Assembly (NCBI RefSeq): GCF_003846175.1
Contig: NZ_ML123050.1
Span: 718,409 to 782,408 of the forward strand
Direction: 5' to 3'
Source of the DNA: Streptomyces sp. ADI95-17
GTDB lineage: Bacteria > Actinomycetota > Actinomycetes > Streptomycetales > Streptomycetaceae
Length of the DNA: 64,000 nucleotides
Part shown: positions 33,058-42,292 of the stretch, one piece after another
Layout: each line of letters begins with the position of its first letter
Numbering within the stretch: position 1 is the first letter of the stretch
Position numbers and translations under genes: made by a program
The notes under the pieces: model-generated
The model's database searches: none
What the model was told of the DNA's origin: nothing
Seen by the model: only the letters and a program-made list of their open reading frames with translations

Positions 33058-34907
33058 CACCGCTCGCCCCGAACCGTGTCCCGGCCCCCGCCGGTCTGCC
33101 AGAAAGCCCCCGGATCGTCGTACGCGGCCACGTAGTCGGCGCCTGCGATCGGCCAGTCGGCGAGCAGTTCCGGTGGCAGCGCGAAGGAGTCGACGAGGTC
33201 GGGCAGATGGGCGGCGACGGTGGTGATGAGCTGCTCCACCCTGTCCGGCAGGCTGTTGACCTGGTCGGCGCTCAGCAGGCCCGCCGCCAGCAGATCACCG
33301 CTGTTGCGGGCGATCCGGTCGAGCGCGAAGAGCCGTTCCAGCTCGCCGAGCCGGTCGCGGGCCGGCCCCTCGGGGAGTACGGCCACCGCCTCCGCGTACG
33401 CCTCGGCCGCCTGCCGCTGGGCGTGGGCCTCGACACCGCGCAGGGCGGGTCCGGCCGCAGCGTTCCACCGCCCCAGCGGGTCACCGTGCGGTGCGAGGCC
33501 CATCCGCTCCCGGGCCCGGACGAACCAGATCCGCTCCAGCTCCGCCAGCAGCCCGCCGAGGAAGCCCGGGTCGTCCAGATCGCCGGGCCCGTTGGACGAA
33601 GCCCCGGCGGCGGGCGCGGCGGCGAAGAGCATTTCCGCGGCCGCCTTGGCGTGGATGGCCAGGTTGTCGCCCTCGGCGGTGATGGCACCTTCCACCCCGG
33701 TGACGAGTTCGCTCATGCCGTTGTGTTCCAGGAGCGCCTGGGCTCCGCAGCGTTCGCGGCATTCAACGATCACGGACCGGGCCTGCCAGGTGATCCACCC
33801 CTTGGCGACGGCGACCAGCCGCTCGGCCTCCTCCCGTCGCTCGCCGCGCTCCCAGCGGTCCAGGGCCCTGCGGTGCAGCAGGCTCATCGCGAAGACGGTG
33901 GCCATGGCCGCGGCGAGCGGTCCGTGGTGGCTGCGGTGGGCGATCACCGGCACCCGGAGCGAGCCCCTGGGGCCCGAGATGTACCGGTGGCCGCCGTAGC
34001 GGACGGCGACGGCGAGCGTCGCGCGCGCACAGCCGACCGCGCAGGCCGCCATCGAGATCTTCCCGGAGGTGACACGCCCGATCGACGCGAGGAAGCGCCG
34101 CCTGCGGTTGTCGACGGCGCTGCTGAACTCCCCGTCCGCACCGACCCGTCCGTGGTCCCCGTCGAGCAGCGCGGCACGTCCGACGAAGACCCGGTCGAAG
34201 GAGGTCAGGCAGTGGTCCACCGGGCTGCCCGTGCGGGTGGGAAGCCTGCGGATGTGCACTCCGGGCAGCGGCTGTCCCTCGTCGGTGAGCGGCACGAGGA
34301 AGAGGAAGACCCCCTGGTCGGCGCCGTCGACGAGCAGGCGCGCGGCCACCAGCCCGGTCTTGGGGCCACCGGCCGGACCGGTGTTGGGCATGAACTTCTG
34401 CGCCCCGGCGTGCGGGGTGCACAGCACGAATCCGTCGCGCTCGCGGTCGTACTCGGCGGTGGTCTCGACGGCCGCGGCGTCATTGCCGTGTGCCACCTCC
34501 GTACAGAGAAAGGTGCCGATGCGCCGCAGCCGCAGGAAGTCCGACAGATCGCGGTGGCCGTCGCCCCCGTGGTCGAGGAGGCTGCCGAGGAAGAGGTTGT
34601 AGTGGATCCCAGCCACCGTGGTGAGCGCCGGGTCCACCGGGCCGAGCCATTCGTGCAGGGCGGCGAGGGCGCGGGGATCGGCGGCCAGCCGGGCCCCGCT
34701 GTCCAGACAGTCGTTGAGGACGCGCAGCCGCTCGTACGTGAGAGCCAGGCGCTCCTCGGTGGTGCGGTGGTCCGGGCGGCGGAAGGGCTGGGTGCTGATC
34801 AGCCGCTGCCAGAAGCCGTGCTCCCGGCGGTGGTTGCCGCCGAGGAGCACGCCGGTGAGGAGCTCCGTGGATCGTTCTGCGGAGGGGCTGTCGATCGTTG
34901 CGGTCAT
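33057..34907 (-). CDS. Acyl-CoA oxidase / acyl-CoA dehydrogenase family protein
   Basis: The 616-residue flavoprotein has the long acyl-CoA-oxidase architecture: HYNLFLGSLLDHG, TFLCTEVAHGNDAAAVETTA, HAGAQKFMPNTG, RKxR-like DNRRRRFLASIGR with VTSGKISMA, then RCGAQALLEHNGM. It should insert a trans-2 double bond into an acyl-thioester using FAD. In this operon it may desaturate an ACP- or CoA-bound chain made by the two ketosynthases. It begins 15 bases after the upstream ketosynthase stop; the short intervening sequence is AT-rich and lacks a clear ribosome binding site. Confidence 0.87.
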   Translation of the reverse strand: MTATIDSPSAERSTELLTGVLLGGNHRREHGFWQRLISTQPFRRPDHRTTEERLALTYERLRVLNDCLDSGARLAADPRALAALHEWLGPVDPALTTVAGIHYNLFLGSLLDHGGDGHRDLSDFLRLRRIGTFLCTEVAHGNDAAAVETTAEYDRERDGFVLCTPHAGAQKFMPNTGPAGGPKTGLVAARLLVDGADQGVFLFLVPLTDEGQPLPGVHIRRLPTRTGSPVDHCLTSFDRVFVGRAALLDGDHGRVGADGEFSSAVDNRRRRFLASIGRVTSGKISMAACAVGCARATLAVAVRYGGHRYISGPRGSLRVPVIAHRSHHGPLAAAMATVFAMSLLHRRALDRWERGERREEAERLVAVAKGWITWQARSVIVECRERCGAQALLEHNGMSELVTGVEGAITAEGDNLAIHAKAAAEMLFAAAPAAGASSNGPGDLDDPGFLGGLLAELERIWFVRARERMGLAPHGDPLGRWNAAAGPALRGVEAHAQRQAAEAYAEAVAVLPEGPARDRLGELERLFALDRIARNSGDLLAAGLLSADQVNSLPDRVEQLITTVAAHLPDLVDSFALPPELLADWPIAGADYVAAYDDPGAFWQTGGGRDTVRGER

Positions 34908-34921
34908 GGAAAATATAACGA

Positions 34922-36199
34922 TCAAGCAACGGCGAGGACACCCGGACCCGTCCTTGGCGGGCCGCCCGCACCGGCACGCTGGAAGGCGAGTACGACATTG
35001 TGTCCGCCGAAGCCGAAGGAGTGGCTCAGCGCCCGCTCGACCGGCTGGATCCGGGGCTCCTTGACCACACAGTCGAGGTCGAACCCGTCCGGCAGCGAGT
35101 CCAGGTTGGCGATCGGCGGGACGAGACCCCGCTCCAGGGTCAGTACGGTGGCGACCGCCTCGATCGCCCCGGACGCGGCGAGGGTGTGCCCGAGGACACC
35201 CTTCGGCGCGGTCACGGTAGGGCGGTGCGGGAAGATCTCGGAGATCAGCGCGGTCTCCATCGCGTCGTTGAGCTGCGTCGACGTGCCGTGCGCGTTGATG
35301 TGGTCGACCTCGTGGGGCGCCCAGCCCGCCTCGCGCAGCGCCGCCCCGACGGCCTTGCGCGCACCACCGCCCTCCGGGTCCGGGGCCGTGGGGTGGTGGG
35401 CATCGGTGGCGGAGCCCGCACCGGTCAGCAGGGCGCGCGCCCGTCCGCCCCGGGCGTACGCGTCGGCCGTACGTTCCAGTACGAGCACGGCGGCGCCCTC
35501 GCCGATCACGAACCCGTCCCGGTCCGCGGCGAACGGCCGCGAGGCGCCCGCCGGATCGCCGGTGCGCAGCGAGAGCGCGCCCATCCCCGCGAAGGCGCTC
35601 ACCACCAGCGGGGTCAGTACGGCCTCCGCACCGCCCGCCACCACCACGTCGCACCGGTCGCTCAGCAGCAGGTCGCGGGCGACGGCGATGGCCGTCGCCC
35701 CGGACGCGCAGGCGGTCGCCGGGGCCAGGCTGGGGCCGTGGGCCCGCAAGGCGATGGCCACCTCCCCGGCGGCCGCGTTGGGCATCATCATCGGGACCAG
35801 CAGCGGTGACACCGCGTCCGCCCCGCCGTCGTCGAGCCTGCGCACGTTGTCGACGAGCACGGACACCCCGCCCACTCCGACGCCGAGCACCACGGCGACC
35901 CGGTCGCCGTCCCACCGCTCCGGCGACAGCCCGGCGTCCGCCACGGCCTGGCGGGCGGCGACCAGCGCCATCTTCACGAACCGCGCCATCCGCCACACCG
36001 AACGCCCGCCGACCACCGCGTCCAGATCGATCCCGTCCACCGGGCAGCCGAAGTCGACCGGCAGCCCGGCCAGTTCCTCGCAGCCGCGGGCCGTGGAAAC
36101 ACCGGCGCACAGCCCCTCCCAGAGAGTGTGCTCGTCCGCCCCCGCGGGAGTCACCACCCCCAGCCCGGTCACCGCGACGCCCCTGTCGGCCATCGTCAT
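34922..36199 (-). CDS. Beta-ketoacyl-ACP synthase (KAS II type)
   Basis: The 425-residue ketosynthase has nucleophile Cys164 in TACASGATA, His residues in INAHGTST and LGHTLAASGA, and SFGFGGHNVVLAF. It is a sister of the enzyme at 31.3 kb, sharing blocks such as RPFAADRDGFVIGEGAAV and TAPKGVLGH, so one probably arose from the other. It opens the operon; GGAGGAGGGGG precedes ATG 36199. Confidence 0.9.
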   Translation of the reverse strand: MTMADRGVAVTGLGVVTPAGADEHTLWEGLCAGVSTARGCEELAGLPVDFGCPVDGIDLDAVVGGRSVWRMARFVKMALVAARQAVADAGLSPERWDGDRVAVVLGVGVGGVSVLVDNVRRLDDGGADAVSPLLVPMMMPNAAAGEVAIALRAHGPSLAPATACASGATAIAVARDLLLSDRCDVVVAGGAEAVLTPLVVSAFAGMGALSLRTGDPAGASRPFAADRDGFVIGEGAAVLVLERTADAYARGGRARALLTGAGSATDAHHPTAPDPEGGGARKAVGAALREAGWAPHEVDHINAHGTSTQLNDAMETALISEIFPHRPTVTAPKGVLGHTLAASGAIEAVATVLTLERGLVPPIANLDSLPDGFDLDCVVKEPRIQPVERALSHSFGFGGHNVVLAFQRAGAGGPPRTGPGVLAVA

Positions 36200-36396
36200 G
36201 TCCGCCCCCTCCTCCGTAATCGATCAGGCCTACTGGTTGTCGAACGGCAGTAGCCCCGGCGAGGATGCGCACAATGAGCCGAAAGGGTCACCGGTACCTC
36301 CGGCGGGCCGAACGGTGCCGCACGCCACGGTGACCTTGTCACCCGTCCGCAGCAGCCCGCCGCGCCGTGCGCGACGGGCGGCCGTCCCCTGGGGGA

Positions 36397-37689
36397 ATGG
36401 CAGCGGACCACGATCAGTCGAAGCCCCCGGACGAGCATGCCGAACTGGACGCGCTGCGCGCCAGGGTGGCCGTACTGGAGACCCGTGCCACGGTCCGGCA
36501 CCGGCCCCGGGCCCGCTCGTTCCTCGCCGTGCTGCTCATCATTGTCGCGGCCGTACTCACGCCACTGAGCATCGTGTCGACCTGGGCGAAGAACCAGATC
36601 GGCGACACCGACAACTATGTGGCGATGATGGCACCGCTCGCCTCCGACACCGATGTGCGGACCGCGGTGGCCGATCGCGTCACCGGTGCCGTCATGGGGC
36701 ACCTGGATGTGAAGGCCCTGCTGGCCGACGTCTCCCCCGCGGACCGGCCGGTGCTCGACAAGGCGCTGTCGAAGCTGAGCGGCCCGCTCACCACGGGCAT
36801 TTCGAACTTCGTGCGCGGGACCACGGAGAAGTTCGTCTCCAGCGACGCCTTCGCGACGATCTGGACCGACCTCAACCGGTCCGCCCAGTCCGCCACGCTG
36901 AAGGCGCTGTCCGGAAGCGGCGGCGGGGCGGTGGAGCTCACCGGCGACACCGTCACCATCGACCTCGCACCCGTCATCGACCGGGTGAAACAACGCCTCG
37001 TCGACCGGGGACTGGGCGTCGCGGCCAAGATCCCCGAGATCCACACCGACTTCACGGTGCTGACCTCCGACTCGGTCGGCAAGGCCAAGAAGTGGTTCCG
37101 GGCGCTCCAGGTCATCGGGTTCTGGCTGCCGTTGGCGGCTCTGGCGCTGGCCGCGGGCGGGGTGCTCCTCGCGGTGCGCCGCCGTCGCGCACTGGTCACG
37201 ACGGCGCTCGCGGTCGCGGCCGGTGCCGCGGTGCTCGGCCTGGCCATGTGGGTGGGCCGGGCGTTCTATCTCGACAGCCTGCCGTCGGAGGTGTCGCAGC
37301 CCGCGGCCGGTGCGGTCTTCGACGCCCTCGCCGACCCGATGCGGATCCTGGTGCGGATGGTCGTCACGCTCGGCATCGTGGTGGCCCTCGCCGCCTGGCT
37401 GACCGGCGACGGCCGCGCCGCCGGCCGCGTCATGGCGATGTGGAGCGGCGGCATCGGCGCCGTCCGGGACGCGGCCGGGTTCACCGGCGGCCCGGTCGGC
37501 CGGTGGGTGCACCGCGCCAGGCGCCCGCTGAACTGGGCGGTCGTCGTGGTGGCCGCCGCCGTCCTGGTGGCCTGGGACCGGCCGACCGGGCTGGTCACGG
37601 TGTGGATCGCGCTGTGTGCGCTGATCGTCCTCGCCGTCGTCGAGTTCCTCGACGACGACAGCAGCCCGCATCTGGCGGTGCCCGGGTGA
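36397..37689 (+). CDS. Polytopic membrane protein with N-terminal coiled coil
   Basis: The 430-residue protein has a short coiled coil (LDALRARVAVLETRA), a first transmembrane helix (FLAVLLIIVAAVLTPLSIV), a roughly 190-residue extracytoplasmic domain (DTDNYVAMMAPLASDTDV onward) and four further helices in the C-terminal half. It resembles an uncharacterised integral membrane family widespread in Streptomyces. GGGGGA precedes ATG 36397. Single gene, divergent from the ketosynthase operon. Function unknown. Confidence 0.8.
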   Translation: MAADHDQSKPPDEHAELDALRARVAVLETRATVRHRPRARSFLAVLLIIVAAVLTPLSIVSTWAKNQIGDTDNYVAMMAPLASDTDVRTAVADRVTGAVMGHLDVKALLADVSPADRPVLDKALSKLSGPLTTGISNFVRGTTEKFVSSDAFATIWTDLNRSAQSATLKALSGSGGGAVELTGDTVTIDLAPVIDRVKQRLVDRGLGVAAKIPEIHTDFTVLTSDSVGKAKKWFRALQVIGFWLPLAALALAAGGVLLAVRRRRALVTTALAVAAGAAVLGLAMWVGRAFYLDSLPSEVSQPAAGAVFDALADPMRILVRMVVTLGIVVALAAWLTGDGRAAGRVMAMWSGGIGAVRDAAGFTGGPVGRWVHRARRPLNWAVVVVAAAVLVAWDRPTGLVTVWIALCALIVLAVVEFLDDDSSPHLAVPG

Positions 37690-37728
37690 CGGAGCTTCCG
37701 GGTCCCGCCGTCCCCGGCCGGGGCGTGT

Positions 37729-38661
37729 TCAGCTCCGGCCGAGTGCCGCCTTCAGCTCCGCCCCGTCCGGCGGGTTGGCGCCGGCCCGGGCCACGGTCAC
37801 CGCGGCGGAGGCCGCCGCGTGCCGCAGGACGTCGGCCACTCGGGTCCGGTCCAGCGAGCGCAGCCACTCCCGGCCGTCCGCGCCGAGCAGCCCGTGTCCG
37901 GCCAGGGCGTGCAGGGTGCCCGACATGAAGGCGTCGCCCGCCCCCACCGTGTCGACGACCTCGGTGGGCAGCGCGTCGACCGTCACCCGCCCCCCGGGCA
38001 GTACGGCCAGTGCGCCGTCGCCGCCCCGGGTGACGAGGACGAGTGCCGGGCCGGCGGTGAGCCAGCGCTCGGCGACCCGCTCCGGATCCTGGCCCGGGTA
38101 GAGCCACTCCAGGTCCTCGTCGCTGGCCTTGACCACGTCGCTGAGCGCGACGCACCGCTCGACCCGGCGGACGGCCGAGTCGTGGTCCCCCATCAGCTCG
38201 GGCCGCACATTGGGGTCGTAGCTGACGGTCGCGGACGTCCGCAGCGACTCCACCGCGCCGAGGACGGTGGCCGCCCCCGGTTCCACCACCGCCGCGATGG
38301 AACCGGTGTGCACGTGCCGCGGCGCCCGGTCCAGGGCGACCGGGCCCAGCGTCCAGGCGATCTCGAAGGTGTACGCGGCCCGGCCGTCGCCGTCCAGGGT
38401 GACGGCGGCGGACGGGGTGGCGGCCGTGGCGTCGTCCGTGCGGACCTCGACGCCGGCACCGGCGAGATGGTCCCTGATCAGCCGGCCGTTGTCGTCGGGG
38501 CCGAGCTGGGTGAGCAGGGTGGTGCCGTGCCCGAGCCGGGCCAGACCGTACGCGACGTTGGCCGGGCTGCCGCCCGGGTGGACCTGATCGGCCGCACCCG
38601 GCAGCCGGACGATGTCGGCGACGCATTCGCCGATGACCAGCAGGTCGAGTCTGTCGAGCAT
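37729..38661 (-). CDS. PfkB-family carbohydrate kinase, probable fructokinase
   Basis: The 310-residue ribokinase-fold enzyme has the sugar-binding HPGGSPANVAYGLARLG near residue 28, and the C-terminal ATP/catalytic motif DTVGAGDAFMSGTL with the catalytic Asp. As last gene of the fructan operon it should phosphorylate fructose released by the two GH32 enzymes. It starts 14 bases after the levanase stop behind GGAGA. Confidence 0.88.
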   Translation of the reverse strand: MLDRLDLLVIGECVADIVRLPGAADQVHPGGSPANVAYGLARLGHGTTLLTQLGPDDNGRLIRDHLAGAGVEVRTDDATAATPSAAVTLDGDGRAAYTFEIAWTLGPVALDRAPRHVHTGSIAAVVEPGAATVLGAVESLRTSATVSYDPNVRPELMGDHDSAVRRVERCVALSDVVKASDEDLEWLYPGQDPERVAERWLTAGPALVLVTRGGDGALAVLPGGRVTVDALPTEVVDTVGAGDAFMSGTLHALAGHGLLGADGREWLRSLDRTRVADVLRHAAASAAVTVARAGANPPDGAELKAALGRS

Positions 38662-38675
38662 GGGGGTGGGGTCTC

Positions 38676-41600
38676 CTAGAGTGCGGTGACGAAGGTGTCC
38701 TGGTAGGCGGCGCGGCCTCCGAACACATTGAGCCCGATCCTGCCGCGTGTGTGGTGGGTGTCGGTCACATCGATGACCGGCAGGCCGTCGACGAACGCCT
38801 CGATCCGCCCGCCCCGGGCCCTGATCCGCAGTGGAACGCTGACTCCTGCCCGGATCAGCAGGGGTGCCTCGGCGAGCACGGTGGTGCGCCCGGCGTCCTT
38901 GCGGAAGAGCCTGACCGTCCGCAGGTTCGGGTCGAGGTTGAGGGCGTACCCGTCGGCCGTGTCGGGCGAGGCGCGCAGCAGTACCGATCCTGCGCCGCCG
39001 GTCGCGTCGGGGCCGCCGAGACGGACGAGGGAGGTGAGTTCCAGATCGGTGTACTCGGTGCTGGAGACGGTGGTCGAGTCCCGGTCGAAGACTCCGGTAC
39101 GGCCGGCGCCGGTGGTCGTCCAGTGCCCGGCCGGCACGACGGTGAGTTCGCCGAGCCCGCCGCTGCGGAAGGCGCCGCCCTGCGGGTTCACGGCCGGTCC
39201 GGGGTCGCTGTCGGTCACCCGGAAGACGCCACGGAGCCGGTGGACGGTCAGGGTGACGATGCGGGCCGCTCCCCCGTCGGCGTAGAACGCCATGCCCTGG
39301 TCGTCCGGCCCGGGGAAGAGCAGGCTGCTGATCGTGACCCGGCCGTCCCCGCCGAACACCTCGACCGAGGAGGTGTCCATGAACAGCCGGATCCGCAGCC
39401 GCCGTTCGCCGTCGACGGTGGTGGTGAGGGGCAGTACCGCCTCCGTCCGTCCGGCGAAGTGCTCGGTGAAGTCGCCGGCGCCCGAGGCACTGCGGTCGAC
39501 GAAGAGCTTCCCGGTGCCGGTGTCGTAGCCGACGAGGGTGTGCCGGTCTCCCCCGGTGCGGAGCCGGAAGCCGAAGGCGGTCGCGGCATCCGTGCCCGGC
39601 AGGGCGATCTCGGCCTCGATCTCGTAGGACCGGCCGCGCAGTGCGGAGAGCGGGTCGGCGGAGCCGGGGCGCACCGTGACGTCCTCGATGGTGGTGCTGC
39701 TGGTGCGCAGCATCTCGATCTCGGCGGCGGGCCGCTGGACCAGTCCCCCTGCGGTCAGGGTCAGTTCGCGTGCGATGCCGAGCTGGCCGTTCCACTCGCC
39801 GGTCGGGGCGCTGAACGCGTAGTCCCAGTTGCTGAGCCAGCCGAGCTGGACGCGGCGGCCGTCCGGCAGTCCGTAGAAGGTCATGGCGGCGTAGTAGTCG
39901 CGGCCGGCCTCGGTGCGCAGCGGGGTGCCGGCCCGGTTGGTGGTGGTGAAGGCGGTGCCGTCCCAGTCGCCGAGGAAGTACTCGGCAGCCGAGCCGTCGG
40001 TGCCGCGGACCGCGCCGGTGGACAGGACGAGCACCCAGCGCACTTGCTCCGGGTCGCCGTCGACGGGCAGCGGGAACAGGTCGGGGCACTCCCAGACGCC
40101 GCCGGTCACCCAGTCGCCGTATCCGAAGGAGGAGCGGTACGTCCAGTTCAGCAGGTCGGTGGAAGTGAGGAAGCGGACGTGGTCGCCGCCGGAGACCACC
40201 ATCACCCACTGGTCGCGGTCGGTGTCGCGGACGATCTTCGGGTCACGGAAGTCCCAATTTCCGTCCGGGCCACCGGGGTTCCGCACCACGGGGTCGGTGC
40301 CGTGCCACTGCCAGGAGCGGCCCCGGTCCTTGCTGAAGGCGGCGCGCACGCACTGGTTCCCCCCGGGTCTGTCCGGGTGGTAGCTGGTGTAGAAGGCGAT
40401 CAGCCCCGGCCGGCCGCCGAAGAGCCCGCTGGTGTCGTCGGGGTCCACCACGCACGAGCCGGACCAGGTGTGGCCGAAGTCGGAGACCGGGAGGGCGACG
40501 GGCAGCGCGCGCCAGTGCAGGAGGTCGGTGGAGACGGCGTGCGCCCACTGCCCCGAGTCCTGGTGGAAGAGGTGGTACTCGCCCTCGTGGTGGACCAGTC
40601 CGTTGGGGTCGCTGGTGCGCGAGGCGAGTTGGGTGTAGTGGTACGCCGGCCGGTAGGTGTCCGTGTAGTACGCCTGCGGAGCGCGGGCCCTGACCTCCTG
40701 GAAGTGGGCCGTGCCGCCGGTCGCGGCGAGCCCGGTGGCCTTCCCGCCGGTACGGGACACGGTGGCGGTGAGGACCTCGACGCCGTCCACCGTCACGGTG
40801 ACGGTGGTGCCGAGGGCCCGCACCTCCGTCCGGTAGGTGCCGCCCGCCGCGAAGGGCCGGACGGGTGGTGCGGCGCGGCCGATCATGGTGCCGTCGGTGC
40901 GGTCCAGCAGGTGGACGCCCGTCGCGTCGAGCCGGGCCTCGTAGCCGCCCGCACCGGCCGCGTCCGCGCGGACCACGAGCCCCGCGCCGGTCGCCCCGGC
41001 GAGCCCGATGTCGGCGCTGATCAGCACGTCGCCGCCGGGGAACGGCGCGATGCGCAGTGCCTCGGCGCCCTCTCCCCGCAGCCCGCGCAGATCGGGGGTC
41101 CAGGCACCGGACACCGTCGACCAGCCCTGAAGGTCCGTCACCGGGCCGCTGGTGGCGATCCCTTCGAAACGGACGGCCCCGTTGTACGCCAGGACGCCGA
41201 GCAGTCCCGAACCGTGCGTGGCGTCCTGTGCGGTGATGACCGGGGCGTAGCCGTCGGGGGTGATGAAGTCGCTCTGCCAGCGCACCCTGAGCCGCGGCCC
41301 GTCCGCCTCGACGCGGATCCGGTACACCTTGTCGGTGTCGATGGCGGTGCTGTGTGTGCCGAGGGTGATGTCGCCGTCGATCCGGTAGAGCCGCAGCCGG
41401 TTCAGGTTCGGGTCGATCTGGACCCCGTATCCGGCCGTTGCCTGTGCGTCGGTACGCAGCAGCAGGGCGGCGACCGCGTACGGATCGGTGATCCTCACGT
41501 CGGCCTGGTAGACCGTGTCGTGCACCCGGGTGGCGGACACGGCACGGCAGTTGGTGCCGGCGGGGGCCTGTGCGTGCCAGCCGAGCGAGGTGGCCGTCCA

Positions 41601-42254
41601 GGTGCCGCCGTCCGTGGTCCATCCGGTGGGGTCGGTGGTGACGGAGCACACTCCGGGCGGCCCGAAGACGACGGTGCCGTTGTAGGCGTGCAGCCCGGCG
41701 GCACCGTGCTCGTACGTGGTGTCCCGGGCGGCGAGCACCTGCTTGCCGTCCAGGACGACGGTCAGCTCCGGTCCGTCCACCGTGACTTCGAGGAGGTAGG
41801 TGGTGCCGGGGGCGAGCGTGGCGGTGGCCGGCGGCGCCAGGTCGCGTCCGGTCGCCAGGTCGTGGAGGCGGACGCGGCGCAGATTGGGGTCGATGCTCGC
41901 CGCGTATCCGGCCGATCCGTCGTCGGTGGCGCGTACCACCAGCGAACCGACCGCGTAGGGCGATCCGGCGTCGATGGTGATCCGGGCCTCGTATCCGGCG
42001 ACGGCCGCGATGCGCTGCTCGGACAGGGCCACGGCATTGCGTTCGGCTCCGGTCACGACCCGCTGTCCGCCGTCGGCGGTGCGGGACCAGGCGCCGGTGA
42101 GGCCCAGCGGGTCGGGTATCGGCGCGAGGTCACCGGCCGGCGGAGCCGCTCGACGACCGGCCGGGGGCACGGCCGACGCCCGGCCGGCCCCCGCGAGGGG
42201 GGCCAGCAGCGTCAGACCGGCCGAGGACAGGAGTGCACGCCGGGATATGGACAT
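38676..42254 (-). CDS. Exported multi-module levanase/fructanase (GH32)
   Basis: The 1192-residue enzyme begins with a Tat signal (SRRALLSSAGLTLLAPLAG). Residues about 45-530 hold three related lectin-like modules, each with a core such as DDGSAGYAASIDPNLRRVRL, QATAGYGVQIDPNLNRLRLY or AGGYEARLDATGVHL. The GH32 five-blade propeller follows, with the nucleophile in SDPNGL (about 551), the FRDPK motif and the acid/base in WECPDLF (about 720). A beta-sandwich and a fourth lectin-like module (DGYALNLDPNLRTVRLF) close the protein. It should hydrolyse levan, inulin or other fructans outside the cell. AGGAG precedes ATG 42254. Operon member between the intracellular GH32 gene and the fructokinase. 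Confidence 0.92.
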   Translation of the reverse strand: MSISRRALLSSAGLTLLAPLAGAGRASAVPPAGRRAAPPAGDLAPIPDPLGLTGAWSRTADGGQRVVTGAERNAVALSEQRIAAVAGYEARITIDAGSPYAVGSLVVRATDDGSAGYAASIDPNLRRVRLHDLATGRDLAPPATATLAPGTTYLLEVTVDGPELTVVLDGKQVLAARDTTYEHGAAGLHAYNGTVVFGPPGVCSVTTDPTGWTTDGGTWTATSLGWHAQAPAGTNCRAVSATRVHDTVYQADVRITDPYAVAALLLRTDAQATAGYGVQIDPNLNRLRLYRIDGDITLGTHSTAIDTDKVYRIRVEADGPRLRVRWQSDFITPDGYAPVITAQDATHGSGLLGVLAYNGAVRFEGIATSGPVTDLQGWSTVSGAWTPDLRGLRGEGAEALRIAPFPGGDVLISADIGLAGATGAGLVVRADAAGAGGYEARLDATGVHLLDRTDGTMIGRAAPPVRPFAAGGTYRTEVRALGTTVTVTVDGVEVLTATVSRTGGKATGLAATGGTAHFQEVRARAPQAYYTDTYRPAYHYTQLASRTSDPNGLVHHEGEYHLFHQDSGQWAHAVSTDLLHWRALPVALPVSDFGHTWSGSCVVDPDDTSGLFGGRPGLIAFYTSYHPDRPGGNQCVRAAFSKDRGRSWQWHGTDPVVRNPGGPDGNWDFRDPKIVRDTDRDQWVMVVSGGDHVRFLTSTDLLNWTYRSSFGYGDWVTGGVWECPDLFPLPVDGDPEQVRWVLVLSTGAVRGTDGSAAEYFLGDWDGTAFTTTNRAGTPLRTEAGRDYYAAMTFYGLPDGRRVQLGWLSNWDYAFSAPTGEWNGQLGIARELTLTAGGLVQRPAAEIEMLRTSSTTIEDVTVRPGSADPLSALRGRSYEIEAEIALPGTDAATAFGFRLRTGGDRHTLVGYDTGTGKLFVDRSASGAGDFTEHFAGRTEAVLPLTTTVDGERRLRIRLFMDTSSVEVFGGDGRVTISSLLFPGPDDQGMAFYADGGAARIVTLTVHRLRGVFRVTDSDPGPAVNPQGGAFRSGGLGELTVVPAGHWTTTGAGRTGVFDRDSTTVSSTEYTDLELTSLVRLGGPDATGGAGSVLLRASPDTADGYALNLDPNLRTVRLFRKDAGRTTVLAEAPLLIRAGVSVPLRIRARGGRIEAFVDGLPVIDVTDTHHTRGRIGLNVFGGRAAYQDTFVTAL

Positions 42255-42292
42255 GATCGTCTCCTCATGGTGGGGGGGGAAGGGCGGGCCGT

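Noticed and set aside
31299..36199. A type II polyketide KS/chain-length-factor pair
   Set aside because: Both proteins keep the nucleophilic Cys in TAC(S/A)SGA, and the genes are not adjacent or overlapping as in minimal PKS sets.
33207..37928. A 1573-codon open frame on the plus strand across the ketosynthase operon and beyond
   Set aside because: It is antisense to four recognisable genes and its residue composition is that of a high-GC shadow frame.
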